Shown here: positions 55,180-64,000 of the stretch, one piece after another | Layout: each line of letters begins with the position of its first letter | How positions within the stretch are numbered: position 1 is the stretch's first letter | NCBI GenBank assembly: GCA_905221615.1 | Contig: CAJNDT010004668.1 | Coordinates: 385,001-449,000 of the forward strand | Reading direction: 5' to 3' | DNA: 64,000 nucleotides | Source: Symbiodinium sp. CCMP2592 | Taxonomy: Eukaryota; Sar; Dinophyceae; Suessiales; Symbiodiniaceae | Made by a program: the position numbers and the translations under genes | The notes under the pieces: model-generated | What the model was told of the DNA's origin: nothing | Databases searched by the model: none | Seen by the model: only the letters and a program-made list of their open reading frames with translations

Positions 55180-55890
55180 AGCCCATCATGAAGCCCTAAG
55201 CAAAGGTCTGGTCATGTCCCTCGGCAGAGTTCAGCCGGGAGTTTTTTTTGGTTCGGTTTAGCCGTTCTACAGTCAGAACAAGTTAAGACTCCGGTTATGT
55301 TGCCAGCTAACCCAAAAGAGGACGTCATTGCGTTGGTGAGTATGGGTAGGAGTTAGGACCAAGACTTGAGCTTTATTCGACTTTCGATTTCTGCAGTCAA
55401 TGTGTACAACAGCACGTATGTTCGAGAGCACCGCGTGATGTATAGTTTTGTGTGGCTCGCAAGAGTTACGTTACGAAGGGCATCCAAACAGGCGAGGGCC
55501 TACACATAGCAATAGTTTCAGCATCTGGGACTCAACGTCAGATGCATCTAGAAAGCCCAGCGGCACTAAAGACAACAGGTGTTCAAATTATAAATCTGGG
55601 GAGAAGCTCAAAGCTGAAAGTTGTCGCCTGAGCTTGTCGGTGTTGTGGGCCTTAAATGCGTATTGAACTGAAATGTAGTGTAATGTATCTCATCATGCTT
55701 CATCAAAACCTTCGGCCCTTAGCTGAGTATTAAGTTTGGTGTATTTATGTCATCCGAACTCCTGCAAAACTTCGTTGACCGCCGTGATGATTGCAAAGGC
55801 TTCGTTCTTGACGACCACCGCCGACTTCTTTCAGACCGGATGCGCTACCTGTCCTACCATCACAGCCCAGGGTGCTCCCTCAACTCTAAA
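55180..55890. other. Unassigned spacer
   Basis: No element or gene supported. Confidence 0.35.
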
Positions 55891-55893
55891 CCC

Positions 55894-55994
55894 CTACCTT
55901 AACCCTGAATAACCTATATAACCTTTTAGGGTTCCGTATAATGACTTCCTTATATAAGTCCTTAAAAAAGGTAGGTTCTTCAGGGTTAAGGTAG
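55894..55994. mobile_element. Family T fold-back element (T2)
   Basis: CTACCTTAACCCTGAATAACC region to 'ttcttcagggttaaggtag', about 101 bp. Matches T1 arms. Confidence 0.8.
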
Positions 55995-56094
55995 GACCCA
56001 GAGTAGGCCCTTATTCCATTTTTGAGGGTCTAGGTTCCCTTCTTACCAGCTTTAAACCAAAAAGGGCACTTTCGTTTATTCTTAGGTTGCTCTT

Positions 56095-56170
56095 AGGTCT
56101 AGACCCTAAACCCAAACGCCCTAAACCCTAAAAACCCTAAACGCTAAACTCCAAACCCTAAATCCCAAGC
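56095..56170. repeat. Interstitial telomere-like tract
   Basis: Degenerate CCCTAAA words; another with two 33-bp direct units ('gatcccccaaatcctaaacc') is at 56455-56540. Confidence 0.8.
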
Positions 56171-56271
56171 CCGAATGCCGCCCTGAATGTGTGGAGACGA
56201 GCTATGCAGCTTCCGTACAAAGCCTTACTTCACGATTTTGTGCCTTCAGCTGCCTCTCAGGGTTCTGGGTA

Positions 56272-56370
56272 ATGTAGGAACCTGCTTTAAGAAACCCTGG
56301 GCCTATAACACCAAAATTCATATAAGGAACCTCAATAAAGGACCAAGGTTTCTTAATCAGGTTGCTACAC
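56272..56370. mobile_element. Family C fold-back element (C4)
   Basis: 99 bp, ATGTAGGAACCTGCTTTAAG to 'ttcttaatcaggttgctacac', flanked by TA (56270-56271 and 56371-56372). Beyond TA the flanks GGG and CCC also pair. Confidence 0.87.
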
Positions 56371-56638
56371 TACCCAGCAGTCGCAAAAGTAGCCCTGGAT
56401 GCAACACGGTTTAGGCTGAACTTTTTCCCATGCTTTCTGCGCTTCAAGCCCCTAGATTCTTAGATTCCCCAAATCCTAAACCCTAAACCCTTATTGGATC
56501 CCCCAAATCCTAAACCCTAAACCCTCATAAGATCCCCCAAAGCCGCAACTCCTTCGCCCACCAAGTTTCAATTGCTCGACGGCACCTACACCAAAGACAT
56601 GTCTTCGACCTTCGGGACTACTTCTTGTGCCAATGCCC

Positions 56639-56730
56639 TTTGTCCTCCTTGTTGCTTGGAGAAGTTGGAGGTTTGAGAGCTTAAGGCCGTTGTCCTCCTT
56701 GTTGCTTGGAGAAGTTGGAGGTTTGAGAGT
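56639..56730. repeat. Perfect tandem duplication, 50-bp period
   Basis: 'ttgtcctccttgttgcttgg' through 'ggaggtttgagag' (40 bp) is repeated exactly, separated by 'cttaaggccg'. A recent duplication. Confidence 0.93.
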
Positions 56731-57235
56731 GAAGTTCTGGAGTTTTCGGGTTTGGTGTTTGCAGATTTAGGTGTATACGGCTTGAAGGCTCGGGGTCTTG
56801 TTGTTTGTGGGGTTTCGTTTGGGTTTTTGAAAACAAAATGCCCCCAAGGAGTTCAAGGCATGTGACTTGTTTTGTCATGAGGGGGCCTGTGGGTTCATCG
56901 TTCGTGAGAAATCACGTGCTTCCCACATCGCCAGGTTTCCTACTGGAAACAGCATCTCGGCTTGTTGGAAACCGTAGCCTCCTTTTGCCGGGAGTTCTGT
57001 GCAGAACCATCTCTCCTACATTGCGAGCTAGGCATCAAGTCGCCAGAAGATTGATGTTGACTCCGCTGTAAGCACGGGGCTGGAAGTAGTTTCGGTTGCG
57101 TGATTTCCTCCTCGAAGATCTTCGTGTGAAGCTCTGGTTTCGACGGAGCCACGCTCCTGTGCCGCGCCAGCAACACTAATTTTAATAAATGCAGCGGTGG
57201 CGATTAGAAGCAAGCAGACTAGCCTTTTTCTCTGG
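56731..57235. other. Unassigned spacer
   Basis: No element or gene supported; short overlapping frames on both strands. Confidence 0.35.
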
Positions 57236-57237
57236 GC

Positions 57238-57655
57238 CAATCAGCACCACCACGATTACCAGCAGCAGCAGGGGGAGCAGTGCGACTGTTGCAGTGATGG
57301 CGGCGGCGGCAGCGGCGGCGGCGGTGGTGGTCATGGTGGTGATGGCACGTGGTCGTGGTCGTCGTCGCCCAGTCTTTGTCGTACTGGCATTTGCAGTCTC
57401 CGTAGCGGCAGTCGTAGCCACAGTCGTCGTAGTCGTAGCACAACAGAGGTCTGCGGGAATGCCACGAAATGCCAAGTTGGATCCGCTCAATTTGCAGATT
57501 CGTGTTGCTGCTCTTTTGCTTAGTCTGCCGTTGACCGAGGAAGGTAGTAGCGACAAAGGTTTTCATGGTGATGATGGCGATGGTGATGGTGATGATGATG
57601 ATGGTGTTGACAACGATGAAGATCAAGACGATGGTGAACATGCCGACTGGCAATG
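57238..57655. repeat. Mixed trinucleotide-rich region
   Basis: GGC/GGT/GTC/GAT triplets with strong 3-bp periodicity; frames encode Ala/Val/Asp-rich (plus) or Thr-rich (minus) peptides. Between 57440 and 57540 the composition is more normal. Probably simple repeat, though a low-complexity exon cannot be ruled out. Confidence 0.6.
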
Positions 57656-58204
57656 ATTGCAATCAAGACACCGGTTGCTGTGCTACTTCTGCTGATGGCG
57701 GTCACCCTCATCATGACCATGGCGACCATGTTCTCATGGAGTGCCTCTTCTGCGTTTTGAACCCTATGGGCAATGTCTCACTGCAGACATTACTAGAGTC
57801 CTAGAGGAGCTCCCGCATGTTCGGAGCAACCATAGCAACCACGACTACAAAATCGACGTTCGCGTCCACCCCGAAAGCTCCAATGTCCAAGAACAGTGGT
57901 GCCATCTACCTGACCATCTCCTCGTGCCTCAGTGCTGCCACCCGGCCGGATCTTGACAATCAAGGCGCTGTGATGCTTCTTGAGTAGATTCGGGCTTGCG
58001 TGTGGGTGGCAACAGCTGAGATGACGACATGGCAGCAGAGTTTGGAATCACAATCAGAAAGCCTAGCGAGAATCAAATTCGCAGCCGGCCTTGTTGCATT
58101 CCAAGGCCTTTTTCGAGTCCTACCCCTGTTTTCGTGTGCTGGTGAGGTCTTTGATAGTCGCAACTAGATCCTGGGCAGATAGTCGAGCATGTGGTACCAC
58201 AAAC

Positions 58205-58284
58205 TTGGTAGCTGAGTAGGTAAAAGTTGACCTTTGAAGGGGATTATAGAATCCTACCACAGTTGAAAAGGTCAACCTTCTTTT
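58205..58284. repeat. Possible W-related fold-back
   Basis: Begins 'ttggtagctgagtaggtaaa' like W copies, but has its own arms 'aaaagttgacctttgaagg' opposite 'aaaaggtcaaccttctttt'. Confidence 0.5.
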
Positions 58285-58412
58285 GGGCTAGGGTACGCAG
58301 CCCCGAAGCAATCGTGGAGGATGGCGAGGTTTGCAGCTTTGCTGTTCTTGAGAGTTCAGCCCTCCACCCTAAACTGCCACTCAGAGTGCGGAACGATGTT
58401 TACAGTGCACTA

Positions 58413-58511
58413 TCGGAGCCTACATGCTACCGGTACTATTGTGGCGGTTCCTTGATATGGTTGTAGTAGAATGCACTCTAAAGCCCTATTCTGATTATTA
58501 AGGCCCCTGAG
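58413..58511. mobile_element. Family G fold-back element
   Basis: 99 bp, 'tcggagcctacatgctaccg' to 'ctgattattaaggcccctga'. Flanks GTGCACTA and GTGCACCA (58405-58412 and 58512-58519), an 8-bp duplication with one mismatch. Confidence 0.75.
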
Positions 58512-58738
58512 GTGCACCATTTCGACTCTGGAGCTCGGCCAAGGATTTCTTGGGTTTTGGTTCTACTAATGATATCTTGGTTGTTGTGGAATCCGACCGG
58601 CACCCAGGAATTCAACACTGGCCTGAGCAGTCTCTCCCTCACGGTTTTCTCGACGTTTACCTTCATCAACGCCTCTCGGCTTGACCAGCCTTCACTACCA
58701 ATAGGTCCCGGTTCATGAGGGTTCTAGAAAGAAGCCTG

Positions 58739-58761
58739 GGTATATATATATATATATACAC

Positions 58762-58798
<37 letters not shown>

Positions 58799-58956
58799 TG
58801 TATACATGTGTATATGTGTATGTACATGTACATGTACATGTATGCCTATATATATACACATACATACATACATACATATTTGTCTGACTTGCTCGAGCGC
58901 GAGTGCTAAAAGAAACAGATGTGAATATACGTATCAGTCTAAACAGAAATAAGTAC

Positions 58957-58988
<32 letters not shown>

Positions 58989-59199
58989 AAACATGCAGAG
59001 AATGCTACTCCAGGGCCAGCCCCTAGATCTGCAGCATCTCGCAGTAAATTGGATAAGAGAGATTGGTTGAACGACGACTTATGTCTTATGGTCACCTGTG
59101 GGAGTGTGAAGCGTATGGGCTTGTTCACACCCCTCGCAAAGAGCGATTGCATTGCCAATTGTCGCATAAGCCCTCTCCTGACTTGCTCCAGTGCGAGTG

Positions 59200-59238
<39 letters not shown>

Positions 59239-59255
59239 TATTTATGTATAGATAG
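58739..59255. repeat. Three (TA)n microsatellite blocks
   Basis: At 58741-58880, 58955-58990 and 59200-59255. The second and third are each preceded by related text ('cttgctcgagcgcgagtg' at 58888 and 'cttgctccagtgcgagtg' at 59182), so the region contains a diverged duplication that includes the microsatellite. Confidence 0.85.
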
Positions 59256-59478
59256 ATAGATGTTTGTCTGTCCTTTATTCGGGTCACTATTGGGGTTACT
59301 ACATAGATTATGATCATCTGCCAGCATTCGATGATAGACAGCTTGGCCCTCGCTGGGAACGGCAATGAGCATGAGGTATTCCCTTTCGGACCGCCCATGT
59401 CAGACATGACTTCCGGCTTGGATAAACACCTTTAGAGCTCGAGCATCGAAGCCATTCGAAGCTCCTGCAGCAATTTAC

Positions 59479-59540
59479 TTACCTTTGGTTAGTAGGGAAT
59501 GCAGGAATGGGGTACAATTATAACTACAATTACTACCATT
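59479..59540. mobile_element. Half copy of family P (P2)
   Basis: TTACCTTTGGTTAGTAGGGA plus 'atgcaggaatggggta' up to 'attactaccatt', then the sequence departs from P1 at the loop; the right arm is missing. Confidence 0.8.
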
Positions 59541-62290
59541 GTTTGACAACATTCAAATCAGGAGCCTGCTCGTTGATCTCCTTGAATCTCATATGTGACT
59601 CAGCTCATACCCCCGGAAACGAAAGTAATGATGATGATGCTGATGATGATGATAGTCTGGACTCTGATCTTGAGTGCCAAACCAGATCACCTTCGAAGAT
59701 ACGGACTGCAATCATGACCCCCCCAAAAAAGCCGACCAATCCCCACAGAAGGGAAAATCAAAACGCAACAAACAAGAATCCGCATCTCCCCCAGACTGGG
59801 CGCGGTGCGGCCTTGATCTCGGACGGCACCAACAGCTACATGGTGACGCGGAGCGGCCACCGAGGCCAGGGAACTTTTGAAAGTTCCTTTAAGGGTTGCT
59901 GCAAGGGCTCCTTCAAGGGAGCCTTTTGAGTGCAACCTGTAAGGGGCCCGGAATGCGGGTGTGGGGGATAAAAGGCCATCATTATAATAATGGCTATACG
60001 GCTATACTTCTTTATGTGGATTTGTAGAGCCCCGAGCCCAGAGCTTGAAACCCATCTCACCCTAGTGCGAGGTGTGCGGCGAAGGCATGTCTTCTCGGGG
60101 TGGTCATAATGCCCCCAAGGCGTGCTAGGTCCGCTGATTGGAACGTTTCCGGTAAGTCTTGAAGTTGCCCTTGTGGCACTTGGAACCCTACGCATCATCC
60201 TGGTCCAAAGATCTGGGCTTAGGGACCCCGAACCCTACCTCTACCGCTTTTTTCGAGCGGATAGATCGAATTCGAATTCGTTTAACAGATCCAAACCATA
60301 GAACTCGGTACCCCCAAACCGGGGCAGGGTATGACCCTATGTAGACGACCGTGGCTGGCAGTGTCTATTCACTGTCGAAATCTTTAGTGTCTTTTGCGTC
60401 TCCTAACGCCGAACCGGTTCAGTGCATTATATATACTCAGTACTGTGCTCCAGATTTTCCTGAATCTCTCCAACATTGCGGGGCTTCTGCTTCCTCCCGG
60501 GAACCAACCCAACGTAGGGAAACGCTAAACACAATGTCGACAATACATACCTACACTACAGCTGGACTCATGCCTCCTTGCTGCATCATTGCTGCAGAGG
60601 CTCCACGATCGTGCGTCCTGGCTGGAGCTGGTTTTCATAGCCAACATTTCATGGCAGACAAAACAAAATCTCCGTGACAGGATTCGGGATATTAAGGGGC
60701 CTTGTGACTGTAGCTATTCCTCTAATTGCGTGAAGGTCTTTGGGCTCCAAGATGTTGTCTACGGTGCCGTACGTCGGTGTATCGGGAGATGGGCCCTGCC
60801 TACTGAGAGGATCGTGGGACATAACGATAGTTATCACTACTTCTATTTCCAACTAAGGTACTTGTAACTTTTCTTACTATGTCTCGGGATTCCCCAATTA
60901 AGCAATGAGACTGTCAGGGTCCAGAAGAACCGAATTCTGACTCCTTGGCTCAGGTGTAGCTGCATTACATCGAACCTCCTGACCTGCGATGCGCGGGGGT
61001 CTTATGATGCTTCATACCGCCAGGATCATAGATTCGACGAAGGCTTCTCTTGTTTTTTGGAGATGGGGAGGGCTCCCTTCCTTTTAAAAGGTCCTTCAAC
61101 ATCCCACCTTCAGGATCGAAGTCCGGCTTCAAAACCTGATCGATGTGATCTAGGCTCCTAAGGTATTAGTATGCCAGCATCGTCAGGCACCGCACCCTTG
61201 GGCAGGTGACTACTCGATGCAGAAAGGATTTCGGATGTGCATGAGTCATCGATTCGGTGCCTTCGAGCTGTCACTGGTGATACTGGTAGAAGATATATAC
61301 GAGTAAGCAAATTCCCAACAAGCCACACAACAACAAACGGGCATACCTGGAACCTAGCTTACTGTCTCCAGGGGCAGGCATTACACTTTGAGTCTCTCTT
61401 TCTCTCTCTCTCTCTCTCTTTCCCTCTCCTCTCTTCTCTCTTTCTCTATCACCCCTCTTTCTTTGTTTTTCTTTTGTTCTGCTTTCTCTCGCTTTGTCTT
61501 GGCCACCTCAGCCACATCAATCTCCGAGCTCTTGCAGCCCAGATTTCCCCTCCAGAGGAAGCTCTTTCCCCTGACCCCAACCCTCGTGGCTCTGATGGGG
61601 CTTCAGGCCTCACTATCAAACCCTAAAAATGGCAGCCCTGATCCCTTAAACCCTAACCACAAAGCCTAGTAGCTCTTCCAAGACTTCCTTGGGCTTGAAC
61701 TCATAGGTCTGCGGCCAAGGTCTGTTACACCCGTTCTGTTCCAGACAACCGATGCCACCCTCGCGTCGAGACCTTCCTCGGACCTGTGGGGGCTACTACA
61801 AGGTTTTCTTCGGGCTTATACCAGAGGTTGGAGTTTAAGATTTGCAGGGTTAGGAGCAAGGATTTTCGGGATATTCTAAAGGTTCGCTGGTTGGGGGTTT
61901 CTAAAGTGTGAGTTTAGCAGCGGGGTTTTGAGTGAAAGCGTGTAAGCTTAGGCCGACAATGGATTCTGTGGGTTTGCAGCTGTAGGAATGAACTCGGCTT
62001 CGGACATTGTACATCTATGTTTTTCTTTGCGGAAGTGTCACTTGTCATGCAACTAAATACCTCACACTGTTGCAACAGCCTCGTGGCATGCCAGGGGCCG
62101 AGTGTGAGGACGCTCGCTGCTGTCATGCGGTTTAGGGTTTAGGGTTTGGAGGTTTAGGTTTGGCTGCAACCTCAGTCCGCTCCCTGAAAGGGGCTCATGG
62201 GGTTTAGGGTTTACTGCACTTGTGTATTCGCTCGTCGGACCATTGGTTTTACGGTGCCGTACTGGCCGGTTTAGCTTATCCCTTGCTCAT
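59541..62290. other. Long spacer
   Basis: Contains a GAT-rich patch (59622-59652), a (CT)n run (61388-61450), a weak K-like element (60809-60890) and telomere-like words at 62125-62215. Frames at 59507-59929 (140 codons, starting in the P2 fragment) and 60351-60677 (108 codons) are unrecognised. Confidence 0.4.
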
Positions 62291-62296
62291 GCAGAC

Positions 62297-62311
62297 ATAT
62301 ATATATATATG

Positions 62312-62343
<32 letters not shown>
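62297..62343. repeat. (TA)n microsatellite
   Basis: TATATA run with one GTATG interruption. Confidence 0.95.
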
Positions 62344-62346
<3 letters not shown>

Positions 62347-62475
62347 TATGTATATCGCAAATGTATAAATCAGTGTCTGTGTAATATACCTTGCAAGATT
62401 TTACAATATACCTAGACTGTGTCACCCATAGCAAACAACAAGTCATATACTTGCTCGTTCTTCTGGTTTCCCCAG

Positions 62476-62571
62476 TCCAAGGGTAAAAGGAGGGACCCTT
62501 AATAAGGAGCCCTAGGCATATACCTTATAGGGTAAGGGTCCCCATTAAGGGTCCCTCCTTTTCCCCTTTGA
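62476..62571. mobile_element. Family F fold-back element (F4), short form
   Basis: 96 bp, TCCAAGGGTAAAAGGAGGG to CCCTCCTTTTCCCCTTTGA. Flanks CCCAG (62471-62475) and ACCAG (62572-62576), 4 of 5. The middle 'ataatatagctattatatac' section of F1/F2 is deleted. Confidence 0.88.
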
Positions 62572-62984
62572 ACCAGGAGTGCGTATCCATCAGCGCAGAC
62601 TCAACTTACGACATGAGTGGGCCTCTTGGCTGCGCAAAACGAGGCCAGTTGTCACTGGCAGAGCTTAGGGTTCTGGCTTTGGGGGTTTCTGAGAATTGAA
62701 TTCACATCCACAGCCTCCATGTTCAACCCCCAAACCCGACTCCTGAACGTCCTAACCCCCTCAATCCCCAAACCACCACCAAATGAAAGCCCAATGCCCC
62801 TACACCTACACCTGTTTACAACTCACACAAGTAACCCTAAGTCCTGAATCTTTGACGACCTTGACTGCCAGTTAACAAAGAAACCATTAAACCTTGTTAG
62901 CCCTCTTAAATCCTACGAAAACCTCCCAACTAAAGCCTTATACACCCCCGATACTTATGGCTTGTAACCCTTTGAAAACTGACG

Positions 62985-63205
62985 AAACCCCTGAACCATA
63001 AGCCTTCTAAGCCAAAACAGAACCCTAAACCCTAAAGAAGCCTAAACCCTACTAAACCCTTTAACCCTAAAGAACCCTATGTAAACCCTACTAAGACCTA
63101 AACAACCCTGACGAACCCTAAACCCTACTAAACCCTAAAGAACCGTAAAGAACCCTAAGCCCTACAGAACCCCAAAGTACCCTTAAACCCCTAAGTAGCC
63201 CATAA
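62985..63205. repeat. Telomere-derived minisatellite (CCCTAAAGAA)
   Basis: Degenerate 'ccctactaaaccct' and 'ccctaaagaaccct' words over about 200 bp, C-rich on plus. Confidence 0.8.
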
Positions 63206-63283
63206 GCCCCTAAAGCGTGACGCTGTCATTGAGGCGGCAGTGCGCTTTCGGATCGGCCCCTGGGCTTCGTAAGTTTTGTACGT

Positions 63284-63358
63284 TTATATATACATATATA
63301 TATATATATATGTTTATTTATATACATGTAAGTATGCAGATGTATATTTGTGGAAATA

Positions 63359-63400
<42 letters not shown>
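63284..63400. repeat. (TA)n microsatellites
   Basis: Runs at 63284-63311 and 63360-63400; the second runs into the inverted repeat. Confidence 0.95.
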
Positions 63401-63402
<2 letters not shown>

Positions 63403-63717
63403 CCCGGTTCGGCCCCCCCCTCCCCCCCCCCAATGGTTCCTCCTCCCCCTCCTGTGGTGTGGTGTGGTTGTGGGTTGCTTCCCCCTCCCTGTGGTGTGGT
63501 GTGGTTCGGGAGTGGGTCTGCTTAGGCTGGTTACCCCACTCCCCCCTGTGGTGTGGTGTGGTTTGGGTTGCCTGCGTGGGTCTGCTTGGCGTATGAGCCC
63601 TCGTGTGGAAAAAGCTTGCACAGTCACACACAGATTCGGCTTGGGGAGCGTGGGGGGGGGGGATACCATTGGGGGCGGGGGGGGGGCTCGGTGAACCGAG
63701 AACCGGGATCATATATG
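63391..63717. mobile_element. Large inverted repeat enclosing a GTGGT minisatellite
   Basis: Left arm 'atatatgatcccggttc' then C-runs and 'ccccaatggt'; right arm 'taccattggggg', G-runs, 'gaaccgggatcatatat'. The right arm has an extra 'tcggtgaaccga'. Between the arms, 'ctgtggtgtggtgtggtt' occurs at about 63451, 63488 and 63546. Non-coding. Confidence 0.75.
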
Positions 63718-64000
63718 TGTGTGTGTGTGTACATACATACATGCTTATACTGATTATATCATATGGTTGTTGGCTGTGTGTGGAGGTTTGTTGTTGTTTG
63801 AGGGCTTTCGTTGTTTAGGAGCGCTCAGGGCTGCGACCTCAGTAGCTGGCCTCGCTCTCCCAGGTAGTTCCTTTGTGCAGTTGCTTTTTGTTTACCATAA
63901 TTATGCATTCGAAACTGACTGATTAAGCCAAAACAGGGAGCAACATTGGCATTGGCGAGTAAGCCCTAATCACCACACCCTCCACACAAAGTTTCTGGGG
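63718..64000. other. Terminal spacer
   Basis: Starts with a (GT)n run (63718-63730); nothing else recognised. Confidence 0.35.

Noticed and set aside
57189-57656. 155-codon Ala/Val/Asp-rich frame
   Set aside because: Strong triplet periodicity in both strands' frames; no recognisable domain. A low-complexity exon is not excluded but not supported.

Overview
This window looks like intergenic, repeat-dominated nuclear DNA from a eukaryote. Nothing in it resembles bacterial, archaeal, viral or organellar gene organisation: there are no operons, no rRNA or tRNA that I can support, and no long clean reading frames. Degenerate plant/alga-type telomere-like tracts (TTTAGGG/CCCTAAA) are scattered through much of its length. 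Together with many GA, TA and trinucleotide microsatellites and a mid-range GC content, this suggests a microalgal genome, with an alveolate such as a dinoflagellate or chromerid as my best guess. That assignment is inference; I found no dinoflagellate spliced leader or other diagnostic gene.

The dominant content is a dense population of short fold-back (MITE-like) elements, mostly 95-115 bp. Each has long terminal inverted repeats (TIRs) and almost no internal sequence. I sorted them by TIR into lettered families (A to X; the letters are mine). Several have recognisable target-site duplications (TSDs): 4 bp for A (ACAT/ATAT), TA for B and C, 5 bp for F and one D copy, and 8 bp for H, M, X and probably some G. 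Different TIR families share a similar middle built around AGGATCCTA flanked by 'ccttat/ataagg'. A larger non-autonomous element, X (691 and 646 bp), is present twice with perfect 8-bp TSDs. One copy sits inside a G element and the other inside a threonine-coding trinucleotide repeat.

Layout: 1-6.6 kb has a 58-bp tandem array, telomere-like tracts and elements of families A, C, D, F and G. From 6.6-20 kb there are G, H, M, B, I, J, C, K, E and S elements plus a (GTA/GTC)n array. From 20.4-30 kb come X copy 1, B and A elements, GA and trinucleotide arrays and H copy 2. From 30-36 kb are telomere-like minisatellites and sparse elements. Around 36.9-37.8 kb lies the only stretch with a weak protein-family resemblance, a possible decayed retrotransposon integrase fragment split by a G element. 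From 40-48.7 kb are K, I, X copy 2 nested in G, N, A, E and D elements and a (TAC)n array. At 51.4-52.5 kb is an almost pure A/T satellite. From 53-64 kb are G, I, L, D, K, T, C, P and F elements, minisatellites, and a large inverted repeat near the end.

No gene could be named with confidence. Remaining open frames either lie in simple repeats or are about as long as expected by chance in 64 kb.
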